Shown in pieces: positions 16,720-25,632 of a stretch of DNA of 43,227 nucleotides. Source of the DNA: JALYUA01 sp038229875 (lineage in GTDB: Bacteria > Acidobacteriota > Thermoanaerobaculia > UBA5066 > Gp7-AA6); NCBI GenBank assembly GCA_038229875.1, contig JBBROA010000019.1, forward strand, positions 1 to 43,227. The letters run 5' to 3'. The translations under genes were made by a program, and so were the position numbers. The notes beneath the pieces are model-generated. The model did no database searches and had not been told where the DNA came from. It saw only the letters and a program-made list of their open reading frames with translations. Position 1 is the stretch's first letter. Each line of letters opens with the position of its first letter.

Positions 16720-17177
16720 GCGGGTCTCCCGATTTTCGGCCGAGGTCCGAAAAACCAGCACGCGGGAAGGGCGGTCGAACCGCCGCCTCGCGCCTGCTGC
16801 TTTTGCCACCGGCCCACGGCGCCGCGCGCCCGGGGACCGGCCGTGCAAAAAAGCCACAATTCGGTGCAGGTTTTGATCAAGAGAGACTCGCTTTGCGTTG
16901 GACGCGGGAACTCTGACCTGGGAGTGCTCCCAATATAGTCTCTTTTTGAGCCCCGATGCGGGCGAGTCTTCGGGCGACGTCTTTCATGACCTGTCCCCCC
17001 TGTCCCGCGGGACAGTGTGGCGTTCCCGCACCTCGGGCATCGTTCTGGGGCCGCGGGAGCCGGGGCCTGGCCGGGATGCCCCTCTCTCCTGGCACGTCCT
17101 GGCGGTGTCGGTGGCACCCGGGCGGGAGAAGATAGGAACATGGCCGCAGAGCGGGTCGTAATTTCCGAGGGCGCCGG
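16720..17177. other. 458-bp intergenic region between divergent genes
   Basis: The region separates the DUF1800 gene (minus, start 16719) from the exonuclease gene (plus, start 17178). It contains two palindromes: TGGGAG-TG-CTCCCA at 16919-16932 and the perfect 16-bp site at 17000-17015. On the minus strand a 36-codon frame (16877-16987) has a GGGGGA six bases before its ATG and could be a leader peptide of the DUF1800 operon; this is weak. No clear sigma-70 promoter could be placed. Confidence 0.45.
17000..17015. promoter_or_regulatory. Perfect 16-bp palindrome, possible operator
   Basis: CTGTCCCGCGGGACAG reads the same on both strands. A further CTGTCCCC copy of the half-site stands just upstream (16991-16998). 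A gapless 16-bp dyad suits a dimeric repressor of the TetR or MarR kind. It lies midway between two divergent genes, and the binder is unknown. Confidence 0.45.
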
Positions 17178-17999
17178 ATGATCGCCCACCTCGTCGACGG
17201 AACGTACGAGCTCTTCCGGCACTTCTACGGGCTGCGGCGGATCGAGAAGTCCGATCGTCCGTACGGCGCCGTGATCGGGGTGATGAACACGGTGCTCGAG
17301 ATGATCGAGACCGGCGCCTCCCACGTCGGCGTGGCGACCGATCACGTCATCGAATCGTTTCGAAACCGGCTGTGGCCCGGCTACAAGACCGGCGACGGCA
17401 TTGAACCGGCCTTGCGCGCTCAGTTCCAGCCGCTTGAAGAGGCGCTTTCCGCGATGGGAGTCGCCGTCTGGCCGATGGTGGAGCTCGAGGCGGACGACGC
17501 GCTGGCGTCGGCGGCGCGCATCGCCTCGGCAGACGAGCGCGTGCAGAAGGTCTGCATCTGGACTCCCGACAAAGACCTGGCCCAATGCGTGCTCGGCGAC
17601 CGCGTCGTGCAGGTCGACCGGCGCAGTCGGAAGATCCGCAACGCGGAAGGCGTACGCGAGAAGTTCGGGGTGGAGCCCGCGTTGATTCCCGATTTTCTCG
17701 CGCTGGTTGGCGATGCGGCGGACGGCTTTCCCGGTATGCCGGGGATCGGCGCCGTCACGGCGGCCCGGCTCCTGAACCGCCATGGCGCGATCGAGCAGTT
17801 TCCTCCGGCGGTGCTCGGCGAGCGGCGCGACCTCGCGCTCCTGTTCAAGAATCTGGCGACGCTCCGGACGGATGCGCCGCTCTTCCGAAACGTCGAGGAG
17901 CTCCGCTGGCGCGGACCGACCGACCTGTTTGCCGGCTGGGCCGAACGCGTCGGAGATGCCCGGCTGGCGGAGCGGTGCCATCGGGCGCCGGTCGCGTGA
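17178..17999 (+). CDS. Stand-alone 5'-3' exonuclease (PolI N-terminal/FEN family)
   Basis: The protein has 273 aa, comparable to the 5' nuclease domain of DNA polymerase I without the polymerase. The acidic metal-binding residues are in place: D7 (LVDGTYELF), E102/E104 and D106/D107 (VELEADDALA), D131/D133 (TPDKDLAQ), and D179/D182 (LVGDAADGFPGMPGIG). The last lead into the helix-3-turn-helix (GIGAVTAARLL) that grips DNA. Such enzymes remove 5' flaps and RNA primers. The segment around the helical arch is short (SFRNRLWPGYKTGDG), with an Arg/Lys pair as in active members. It is followed 148 bp later by the MATE gene on the same strand, with no functional link apparent. The start ATG has a GAGGGCG site upstream. 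Confidence 0.9.
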   Translation: MIAHLVDGTYELFRHFYGLRRIEKSDRPYGAVIGVMNTVLEMIETGASHVGVATDHVIESFRNRLWPGYKTGDGIEPALRAQFQPLEEALSAMGVAVWPMVELEADDALASAARIASADERVQKVCIWTPDKDLAQCVLGDRVVQVDRRSRKIRNAEGVREKFGVEPALIPDFLALVGDAADGFPGMPGIGAVTAARLLNRHGAIEQFPPAVLGERRDLALLFKNLATLRTDAPLFRNVEELRWRGPTDLFAGWAERVGDARLAERCHRAPVA

Positions 18000-18147
18000 G
18001 AGGAGAGCTCCGGCAGATTCCGGCATTTTCGGGCCCCGAACAGAGTTGAAGCTGCGCAGAGAAAGGGAGAGCGATGGCGGAAAGCCGGCGCAGGCCGGAC
18101 GCGACGGCGCTCCAGGGGCCGCGCGCGCCCACGAGGCCGTTCTAAGC

Positions 18148-19626
18148 GTGGACGGAGGAGAGTCCACGAGCGGCGCGAGCACCGCCCCTCTTCCGGCGGC
18201 GATCGCGCCTCCGGCGAGCGCCGCCGGGAAACCGGCGCAGCGGTTCGATCGCTCGATCGTGGAAGGCCCCATTGGCCGCGCGGTCTGGCGAATCGCGTGG
18301 CCGACCATGCTGCAGAACGTCATCGCGGGCCTTCAGGGCATCGTCGACCACGCGATGGTCGGCCACTACGTCGGCTACACGGCGAACGCGGCGATCGGCG
18401 TGAGCTGGCAGATCATTATCGTGGTCATCGTCTTCATCAACTCCCTCTTCACCGGGATGGCGGTCCTCGTCGCGCGCTTCGCCGGCGCGAACGACCCCGA
18501 CAGGGTGAACCGCGTCGTCTACCAGGCCTTCCTGACCGCGATCGGAATGTCGGCCGTGATGGCGGTCGTCGGTTACTTCGCGGCGCCCGCCCTCTTGAAC
18601 GTGGTGCACGCCGCGCCCGAAGTCCAGAGAGAGGCGCTTCCCTTCCTCCGCGCGATGTTCCTCGGCATCGTCGGGCTGATGCTCTTCTTCATGTTGAGCG
18701 GCGCATTTCGCGCGGCCGGAGATCCGCGCACTCCCCTGCGCCTCGGCGTGACGATGACCGTTCTGACGGTCCTCTTCAACATCGTGCTGATCCCGCGGTT
18801 CGGAACGCTCGGAGCGGCGCTCGGCACGATCGCGAGCAGCACCCTCGCCGCGGGTTACTGCCTGTGGAAGACTTTCGCGCCCGGCTCGGTCATCCAGTTC
18901 CATCGCGAGATGGACCTGAAGCCCGATTTCGCGGTCATACGGTCTCTCTTCCGCTTCGGGCTGCCGACGGGCGTTCAGGGCATCGCGATGAACGTCGCAG
19001 GGGTCCTGCTGCTCCGGTTCATCGGTTCGCTCGAGCACAGCGCCGCGGCGCAGGCGGCGTTTGCGGTCGGCTACACCGAGCTCTTCTCGCTGATCACCTG
19101 GACGTCCGTGGGCCTTCTCGGCGCGTCGGCCACGATCGCCGGACAGAACCTCGGGGCGGGAAACCCCGAGCGCGCCAGCAAGGGCGTCGCGGTCGCGGCC
19201 CGGATCGGCCTCGCCCTCGCCGTCGTGGTGGGGATCCTCTTCCTGACGATCCCTCAGCTCCTGCTCGGCGTCTTCGGGATGACCGAGCCCCTGGTGGCGT
19301 CGCTCGGCGGGGAGCTGCTCCGGTACCTGAGCGTCTCCGGCCTCTTCGTCACGGTCGCGCTCGCGTACACGGGAGGATTGCAGGGGACCGGCGATACGAG
19401 GAGCCCGCTCTTCATCTCGATCATTTCTCAGATCGCGGTTCCGATCGGCCTCTGCTTCGCGATCCAGGCGCGGCGCCCTCTCCAGCCGACCGACATCTGG
19501 CTGGCGATCGTGCTCGGGCACTCGACGCGGGCGATCCTGAGTGTCGCGAGATTCCGGCAGGGGAAGTGGCGGAACATCGCCGTGGACCTCCACCCGGGGC
19601 GATCGTCGATGCCGGCGACGAAGTGA
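18148..19626 (+). CDS. MATE-family multidrug/toxin efflux transporter
   Basis: The protein has 492 aa from a GTG at 18148; a GTG at 18259 is an alternative, and no strong ribosome site decides between them. About 12 membrane helices in two halves match the NorM/DinF-type MATE fold. Family cues are WRIAWPTMLQNVIAGLQGIV, the MVGHYVG loop and, in the second half, TSVGLLGASATIAGQNLGAG and YTGGLQGTGDTRSPLF. It would export cationic or other toxic compounds using a Na+ or H+ gradient across the inner membrane. The downstream methyltransferase-like gene overlaps its stop by 4 bp, so the two are translated together. The soluble Ala/Pro-rich first 40 residues are not part of the fold. Confidence 0.9.
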   Translation: MDGGESTSGASTAPLPAAIAPPASAAGKPAQRFDRSIVEGPIGRAVWRIAWPTMLQNVIAGLQGIVDHAMVGHYVGYTANAAIGVSWQIIIVVIVFINSLFTGMAVLVARFAGANDPDRVNRVVYQAFLTAIGMSAVMAVVGYFAAPALLNVVHAAPEVQREALPFLRAMFLGIVGLMLFFMLSGAFRAAGDPRTPLRLGVTMTVLTVLFNIVLIPRFGTLGAALGTIASSTLAAGYCLWKTFAPGSVIQFHREMDLKPDFAVIRSLFRFGLPTGVQGIAMNVAGVLLLRFIGSLEHSAAAQAAFAVGYTELFSLITWTSVGLLGASATIAGQNLGAGNPERASKGVAVAARIGLALAVVVGILFLTIPQLLLGVFGMTEPLVASLGGELLRYLSVSGLFVTVALAYTGGLQGTGDTRSPLFISIISQIAVPIGLCFAIQARRPLQPTDIWLAIVLGHSTRAILSVARFRQGKWRNIAVDLHPGRSSMPATK

Positions 19627-20159
19627 CCGGGCAGCCGACGCGGCGCATTCTCTCGACCGCCGGCTCTCTCGTCTTCCTGTTCCTGGCTCCGGGCACCGTC
19701 GCGGGGCTCGTCCCGTTCTGGATCTCGCGGTGGCGTTCGCGCGCGTATCCGTGCGCCGCGATCGGCCGCCCCGCCGGCATCCTGCTCCTCGCCGCGGGTC
19801 TCGCGGTCCTTCTCGAATCCTTCTGGAGATTCGCGGCAAAGGGTCTGGGCACGCCGATGCCCCTCATGCCGACCCGCCACCTCGTGGTCTCGGGCCTCTA
19901 CCGGAACGTCCGCAATCCCATGTACCTCGCGGTGACCTCGCTCATCGCGGGACAGGCGCTCCTCTTCGGCGACGTTCGTCTCCTCGCCTACGCGGCGTTC
20001 GTCTGGGCCGCCTTCCACGCGTTCGTCCTGCTCTACGAAGAGCCCACGCTGACGGCGGCCTACCCTGAGGAATACCCGCTTTTCCGGGAGAACGTTCCGA
20101 GGTGGATCCCGCGGCCGACGGCATGTCGCACGGCGGGGGAAGTGAGGGGTCAGGGGTAA
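19623..20159 (+). CDS. Isoprenylcysteine carboxyl methyltransferase-like membrane protein (PEMT/ICMT family)
   Basis: The protein has 178 aa from a GTG at 19623 that overlaps the MATE stop (GTGA). It has four to five membrane helices, then the family signature LVVSGLYRNVRNPMYLAV and, near the end, YEEPTLTAAYPEEYPLFREN. This matches the SAM-binding C-terminal half of PEMT/ICMT-like enzymes (GxYxxxRHPxY and EExxLxxxFGxxYxxY). Bacterial members methylate lipids or small molecules, mostly unidentified. Coupling with a transporter hints at a shared substrate class, but this is speculation. Its last codons (GQG) are formed by a 14-bp element found again at the end of the nrfD-like gene. Confidence 0.85.
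   Translation: MTGQPTRRILSTAGSLVFLFLAPGTVAGLVPFWISRWRSRAYPCAAIGRPAGILLLAAGLAVLLESFWRFAAKGLGTPMPLMPTRHLVVSGLYRNVRNPMYLAVTSLIAGQALLFGDVRLLAYAAFVWAAFHAFVLLYEEPTLTAAYPEEYPLFRENVPRWIPRPTACRTAGEVRGQG
20143..20156 (+). repeat. Dispersed 14-bp element TGAGGGGTCAGGGG, copy 1
   Basis: This copy is inside the last codons of the ICMT-like gene, just before its TAA. The identical 14 bases lie at 26663-26676, where the first three form the stop codon of the NrfD-like gene. Both copies sit at a gene's 3' end in the same orientation. Confidence 0.55.
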
Positions 20160-20174
20160 CGCTCTTCCCGCGCT

Positions 20175-21389
20175 ATGCTCCTCGCCTCCTTGAAGACGCC
20201 GGCTCGTACCCGCTCCGCGGCACCCGTCTCCGAAGCGACGACGGCGCCGATGTCCCGGCGGGACCTTCTCGCGCGGACGGGATTTCTGCTGGTGACGCCG
20301 GAAATGGTGGTCAGCCCGCAGAGCGGACTGCGGTACCGCGTGGACCGGATGCTCGGCGAAGGCGGATACGGACAGGCGTATCTCGCCACCCGGCTCGGAC
20401 GCTCGCGCGCCGTTCCTGCGGCCGTCTGCATCAAGGCGAGCGAGCACATCGACGGATGGATCCGGGAAGCGTATTTCGGCCAGGTGCTCGACGACGAGCC
20501 GCGGGCGATCCGCGTGTTCGACGCGTTTCCCCTGATGAGACCGGGCCGTCCGGTTCTCTATTGCCTCGTCCTCGAGTACGCGCCGCATGGGGACCTGCGC
20601 ACGTTCCTCGGCGCGGGAGAGAAGTGGCGAGAGACGGCGGCGCGGCGCGAAATCGCCGGGATCCTGATGGTGCTCCGGAAGCTCCACCGCGGACAGATGC
20701 TCCACCGGGATCTGACGCCGATGAACGTCTTCGTGTGCGAGGGACGCTCTCTGAAGCTCGGCGATTTCGGGATCGTCCGGCATCAGAGCGACCGGCGAGG
20801 CATCCGAGCGAGGACCCTCAACCGGCTGACCGCCCCGCTCGAAATCTTAGACGGTGGCGCCCCGAAATGGCAGGCGCGCGACGACGTGTACCAGGTGGGG
20901 CAGCTCCTCGGGATGCTGGTGAAAGGCGATGCCCGCGCGCGGATCCGGACCGGAGAGATCCGCGAACTTCCGTGCACGGACCACCTGAAGGAGATCGTGT
21001 ACCGCTGCATCGGAGAGCGGCGGAAGCGCTACGAGAGCGCCGACGAGCTGATCGAGGCGCTGCGTCACCGGCCGCCCGCTCTCGCAACCGGAGCGCTGCG
21101 AACGCTCGAGGGAGCTCATCTTGCCTTTACCGGCATCCTCTCCACGCACCGCACGCTGGCGGCGCGCGCCGCCCGGCGGGCGGGAGCGACGGTCCACGGC
21201 TCGCCCTCCGCGCGCACGAACGTCGTCGTTCGTGGACGCCCGAATCCGCTCCAGGCCGCGGGCCGGGACGCGGGCCGCAAGCTGATGGAGATCAAGCGGC
21301 TCCGGGAGAAAGGTCACCACATCACCCTGCTCGACGAGAAACGATTCTGGAAGCTCGCCGCGCGCCCCCGCACGCGGAAAGCGGACTGA
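20175..21389 (+). CDS. Protein kinase fused to a C-terminal BRCT domain
   Basis: The protein has 404 aa. The kinase domain (about 52-300) has the glycine loop GEGGYGQ (61-67), K87 (CIKA), catalytic H177-R178-D179 with N184 (HRDLTPMNVFV) and D197-F-G. The usual GTPxYxAPE segment is replaced by NRLTAPLEILDGGAPKWQ, although the helix-F Asp remains (ARDDVYQVGQLLGML). The activation loop is therefore atypical. Residues about 310-397 form a BRCT domain of the NAD+-ligase type: AHLAFTGILSTHRTLAARAA, a TNVVV strand, GRKLMEIKRLREKG and the final LDEKRFWKL. In bacteria BRCT is known mainly from LigA, where it binds DNA or phosphopeptides. The partnership suggests a kinase recruited to DNA or to its own phosphorylated products. 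The ATG at 20175 has no good ribosome site; M26 is an alternative start. Confidence 0.85.
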   Translation: MLLASLKTPARTRSAAPVSEATTAPMSRRDLLARTGFLLVTPEMVVSPQSGLRYRVDRMLGEGGYGQAYLATRLGRSRAVPAAVCIKASEHIDGWIREAYFGQVLDDEPRAIRVFDAFPLMRPGRPVLYCLVLEYAPHGDLRTFLGAGEKWRETAARREIAGILMVLRKLHRGQMLHRDLTPMNVFVCEGRSLKLGDFGIVRHQSDRRGIRARTLNRLTAPLEILDGGAPKWQARDDVYQVGQLLGMLVKGDARARIRTGEIRELPCTDHLKEIVYRCIGERRKRYESADELIEALRHRPPALATGALRTLEGAHLAFTGILSTHRTLAARAARRAGATVHGSPSARTNVVVRGRPNPLQAAGRDAGRKLMEIKRLREKGHHITLLDEKRFWKLAARPRTRKAD

Positions 21390-21603
21390 GGCTCAGTCCT
21401 GTCGAGACATGTTCGCCGCAGCGCCCTTTCGGGAAGACATGAAGACGGCGGCGTCCCAGGCGGTGTGGATGCCGATCGAGAGAAGGAGCAGGGCGGACGT
21501 GGCCCTCACGTGGAGAGCCGCGCTCGGACGGCGCGCGGCCGTCAAAGAGCCCGTTCCGCGCGGCCCGGGCATTGCACGAGGTCCGCGATGATGGAGACAA
21601 AGC

Positions 21604-24600
21604 ATGATCCGTGAAGCGCTGCTTCGCTGGCCTCTGATCCGGCAGATTCTGGAGGGAAAAGACGGCACCGGACCGGAAGCCATGAGCGAGCGCACGCGGA
21701 CGCTGCGGCCGAAGACAGACGGAGCGCAGGTCGCGCGGTCCGTCTGCCCCTACTGCGCTGTCGGATGCGGACAGCTCGTGTTCCACCGGGGCAACCGATT
21801 GGTGTCGATCGAAGGCGACCCCGAGTCTCCGATCTCCCGCGGACGGCTCTGCCCGAAGGGCTCGGCGAGCTTCGAGCTCCTGACCCACACACAGCGTCTC
21901 CAGAAGGTGAAGTACAGGGCGCCTTTCGCCAAAGAGTGGGCGGTCATCGATCTCGAGACCGCGATGGACATGGTCGCAGAGAGAGTCTGGGAATCGCGCG
22001 AGCGGACGTTCCAAGAGACGCGCGACGGGCGGCCGGTGATGCAGTGCCGCGGTATCGCGCATCTGGGCGGCGCGACTCTCGACAACGAAGAAAACTACCT
22101 GATCAAAAAGCTCTTCACGGCAGGCCTCGGCATGGTGGCCGTCAGCAACCAGGCCCGAATTTGACACAGCTCCACGGTGCCCGGTCTGGGCACTTCGTTC
22201 GGGAGGGGCGGGGCGACGACGTCGCAGCAGGACCTGGCGAACGCCGATGCCATCCTCATCATGGGGTCGTCGATGGCCGAGAACCACCCCGTCGGGTTCC
22301 AGTGGGTCGTTGAAGCGAAAAAGCGCGGAGCGAAGGTCATCCACGTCGACCCGAGATTCACGCGCACGTCCGCGATGGCGGATCACTGGGTGCCTCTGAG
22401 GGCCGGCAGCGACATCGTCTTTCTCGGAGGCCTCATCCGCTACGTACTCGAGAACGGGCGTGAGTTCCGCGAGTACGTGGTCAGGTACACGAACGCGCCG
22501 ACGCTCCTGCGCGAAGACTTCCGCGACACGGAGGACCTCGGCGGCGTCTTCTCCGGATGGGACGACGAGGCCGGGAAATACTCGCCAGAGAGCTGGCTCT
22601 ACGAGGGCGCGAAACCGAAGGGCGGCGAGCCGGGGCACGAGCCCTCCGGGAGCGGCCACGCGAAGGAGCGCGGGGGTGAATCCCAGGACGACTTGAACCC
22701 TTCGCCGCGCGACGAGTCGCTCGAGAATCCCCGCTGCGTCTTTCAGACCTTGAAGCGCCACTTCGCGCGGTACACGCCCGAGCTCGTCGAAGAGGCCTGC
22801 GGTGTTTCGAAAGAGGCTTTTCTCCGGATTGCCGACGTCTTCTCGTCCGCATCCGGACCCGAGAAGACGGCCGCGATCTGCTACGCGGTCGGCTGGACGC
22901 AGCATTCGACGGGAGCGCAGATCATCCGCGCCGCCGCGATCCTCCAGCTCCTGCTCGGCAACATCGGCCGTCCGGGGGGCGGGATCCTCGCCCTGCGAGG
23001 GCACGCGTCCATCCAGGGCTCGACGGACATCCCCACCCTCTACGACATCCTGCCGGGCTATTTGCCGATGCCGCTCTTCGACGCGAAGGTGGACACGCTC
23101 GCGGAGTACATCGAGCGAAACGGTGCGAAGAAGGGGTGGTGGAACAACATCGACAAGTACATCGTCAGCCTGCTGAAGGCCTACTACGGAGACCGGGCGA
23201 CGGCCGCGAACGAGTTCGGCTACGGCTGGCTGCCGCGCGTCACCGGCGATCACTCGCACCAGGCCTACTGGATCGAGATGGCGGACGGAAAGATCGAGGG
23301 CCTCTTCGTCATGGGCCAGAACCCGGCCGTCGGCGCGCCCAACTCGCGGTTCGGGCGCAAGGCGATGGCGAAGTTGAAGTGGCTCGTAGTGCGCGATCTC
23401 GTCGAGGTCGAGACCGCGAGCTTCTGGTACGACTCGCCGGAGGTTGCCCGCGGCGAGCTGTCCCCCGGGGAGATCGGAACCGAGGTCTTCCTCTTCCCGG
23501 CCGCCGGCCATGCGGAGAAGGCAGGCTGCTTCACCAATACGCAGCGGCTTCTCCAGTGGCGCGAGAAGGCGGTAGATCCTCCGGGCGACGCCCGCAGCGA
23601 GGCGTGGTTCATCCACCACCTCGCGCGGAGGCTGAAGGCGCGCGCGAAGTTGGATCCATCCCCTCGAAACGCTCCGCTCGAAGCGCTCGCGTGGGAATAC
23701 CCGACGCTCGCGCCGCACCACGAGCCCGACATCGAAACGGTCCTCCAGGAGATCAACGGCTGGCGCGTCGCGGATCGCTTCCTCGTGAAGGACTTCACGG
23801 AGCTCGCGGCGGACGGATCGACCGCGTGCGGCTGCTGGATCTACTCGGGCGTCTTCCCGGAGCCCGGCCACGACAACAACAAGGCGGCGAAACGCGCGCC
23901 CGAGGATTTCTACGGCCGCGGCTGGGGATACGCGTGGCCGCTCGACCGGCGCATTCTCTACAACCGGGCTTCCGCGCGGCCTGACGGCAAGCCCTGGAGC
24001 GAGCGAAAGAAACTCGTCTGGTGGGACGACGGCGCGCGCCGCTGGACCGGCAACGACGAGCCGGATTTCACGAAGTCGAAGCCTCCGGACTACCGCCCCG
24101 CCGCCAACGCGCAGGGGGACGCCGCGATCCCCGGCGACGCGCCGTTCTTCATGCATCCCGACGGCATGGGATGGATCTGGGTCTCCTCGGGATTGAAGGA
24201 CGGGCCCCTGCCCACGCACTACGAGCCGCTCGAATCGCCCGTCGCGAACGCGCTTTACCCGAAGCGGCAGAAGAACCCCGCCGCGGCGACTCTCGAAAGG
24301 CCCGGCAATCGTTATGCGGCTTTTCCCGACCGGCGCTTTCCTCACGTGATGACCACCTACCGGCTGACGGAACATCACACCGCAGGCGGGATGTCGCGCA
24401 CGCTCTCGCACCTCGCGGAGCTGCAGCCGGAGCTCTTCTGCGAGATCTCGCCCGATTTAGCTCGCGAAGCGTCCATCGTGCACGGCGGCTGGGCCACGAT
24501 CACGACCGCGCGCGGGATCGTCGAAGCGCGCGTGCTCGTCACCGCGCGCATGCCGTCGCTCACGATCGCGGGGCAGATCGTGCACCAGGTCGGGCTCCCC

Positions 24601-24795
24601 TACCACTGGGGCTCGCGCGGGCTCGTCACCGGCGACGCCGTGAACGACCTGATCGCTTTTTCGCAGGAGCCGAACGTGCGCATCATGGAATCGAAGGCGC
24701 TCGAGTGCCGGATCGAGCCGGGACGGCGCCCTCGCCGCGCCGGCGCCGTCGAGAAGCTCGAGCGTCTGATGGAAGAGCCTGCGGGGAACGCGTGA
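21604..24795 (+). CDS. fdnG: Formate dehydrogenase alpha subunit, selenocysteine-containing molybdopterin enzyme
   Basis: The reading frame is 1063 aa through UGA at 22162-22164, read as selenocysteine 187 in the context SNQARI-U-HSSTVPG, which matches the active-site loop of Sec formate dehydrogenases. A SECIS hairpin follows at once. One [4Fe-4S] site near the N-terminus uses C48, C51, C55 and C83 (VCPYCAVGCGQ, RLCPKG). Further family marks are SPISRGRLCPKG, HLGGATLDNEENYL, FGRGGATTSQQD and, near the C-terminus, VHQVGLPYHWGSRG (MoCo-binding domain). The protein oxidises formate to CO2 and passes electrons to the ferredoxin subunit. The N-terminus lacks a twin-arginine signal, unlike E. coli FdnG, so the enzyme probably faces the cytoplasm. 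GTGA overlap couples it to the beta subunit. Without Sec decoding it would be split in two. Confidence 0.95.
22165..22200 (+). promoter_or_regulatory. Bacterial SECIS element of the formate dehydrogenase mRNA
   Basis: A perfect 6-bp stem GTGCCC/GGGCAC (22177-22182, 22188-22193) closes the loop GGTCT (22183-22187). The loop begins 18 nt after the UGA. As I recall it, E. coli fdhF has the same GGUCU loop at the same distance. This is the structure bound by SelB-GTP with selenocysteyl-tRNA. Confidence 0.85.
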
Positions 24796-25604
24796 GCGCG
24801 GAACCGGCGTCCGCTCGCGTCCGCCCTCGGATCACGGGCTTTTTCACCGACTCGACGCTCTGCATCGGCTGCAAGGCGTGCGAGGTCGCCTGCAAGGAGT
24901 GGAACGAGATTCCCTCCGACGGGTTCGTCTGGAGCGGGCTCTCCTACGACAACACCGTCTCGCTCGGGCACTCCACTTGGCGTCACGTCAAGTTCGTCGA
25001 GCGCCTGCCGGTCCACGGGGCCGGGGGATTTTCGAGCCCGGACGTCTCCTGGGAGTTTTCTTCCGACGTCTGCAAGCACTGCGAGGTCGCCGGGTGTCTG
25101 GAAGCCTGCCCCACCGGGTCGATCGTCCGCACCGAGTTCGGCGGCGTGTACATCCAGCCCGACGTCTGCAACGGCTGCGGCTACTGCGTCGTCTCCTGCC
25201 CCTTCGGCGTGGTGGACCGGCGCCCGCACGACCGTGCGTTCAAGTGCACGTTCTGCTACGACCGGCAGAAGGCGGGAATGGTTCCCGCCTGCGCGAAGGC
25301 GTGCCCGACCGAATCGATCCGATTCGGAGAGCTGGAAGTTCTCCGGCGCGAGGCCGCCGCGCGGCTGGTCGAGCTGCGCGCGGGGGGCGTCGAGGACGCG
25401 GTCGTGTATGACCCGCGCGACACCAGCGTCGGCGGGATCCACGCGTTTTTTCTCGTGCGCGGCGATCCGAAGATGTACAACCTGCCCGAACGGCCGGAGG
25501 TCCCGACCGTGCGGCTTCGCCCGGCGTGGCGCAGCGCGGGGGCCGCGGCGGCCGCGATCCTGACCGCGGCAATCGGCGCGTTTCTCTTCGCGGACGGGAA
25601 ATGA
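24792..25604 (+). CDS. fdnH: Formate dehydrogenase iron-sulfur (beta) subunit, four [4Fe-4S] clusters
   Basis: The protein has 270 aa from a GTG at 24792 (GTGA overlap with the alpha subunit). Four ferredoxin motifs are present: CIGCKACEVACKEW, CKHCEVAGCLEACP, CNGCGYCVVSCPFG, and CTFCYDRQKAG followed by CAKACP. This layout is that of FdnH/HybA-type electron-transfer subunits. The C-terminus has a membrane helix (AAAAAILTAAIGAFLF) that would anchor it to the membrane subunit. It takes electrons from the catalytic subunit. The stop TGA lies within the first unit of an 8-bp tandem repeat that also supplies the start of the next gene. Confidence 0.95.
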   Translation: MSAEPASARVRPRITGFFTDSTLCIGCKACEVACKEWNEIPSDGFVWSGLSYDNTVSLGHSTWRHVKFVERLPVHGAGGFSSPDVSWEFSSDVCKHCEVAGCLEACPTGSIVRTEFGGVYIQPDVCNGCGYCVVSCPFGVVDRRPHDRAFKCTFCYDRQKAGMVPACAKACPTESIRFGELEVLRREAAARLVELRAGGVEDAVVYDPRDTSVGGIHAFFLVRGDPKMYNLPERPEVPTVRLRPAWRSAGAAAAAILTAAIGAFLFADGK

Positions 25605-25632
25605 CCGGATGACCCGATGACCCGATGACCCG
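25601..25632 (+). repeat. Four 8-bp tandem units (ATGACCSG) at the fdnH-nrfD junction
   Basis: ATGACCGG is followed by three ATGACCCG units. The fdnH stop (25602-25604) lies in unit 1, and the likely start of the nrfD-like gene is the ATG of unit 4 (25625). The unit length is not a multiple of three, but each unit brings its own ATG, so changes in copy number would leave the last ATG in frame. Confidence 0.75.

Noticed and set aside
17085..17120. Sigma-54 promoter suggested by TGGCAC before the exonuclease gene
   Set aside because: No TTGC -12 element stands at the correct spacing; the nearest match is TGGC.
21393..21572. Minus-strand frame with a hydrophobic stretch (SALLLLSIGIHTAWDAAVF)
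   Set aside because: No ribosome site, poor composition outside the helix, and it lies in the upstream region of the formate dehydrogenase operon. It cannot be excluded as a small membrane peptide.
21322..24411. A 1029-codon frame antisense to the formate dehydrogenase
   Set aside because: It is an Arg/Val-rich shadow, common in GC-rich DNA, with no family likeness; the plus-strand gene is certain.
22177..24795. A separate gene starting at a GTG just after the UGA of the formate dehydrogenase
   Set aside because: The GTG lies in the SECIS stem and the protein would lack the active site; Sec readthrough explains both halves as one gene.
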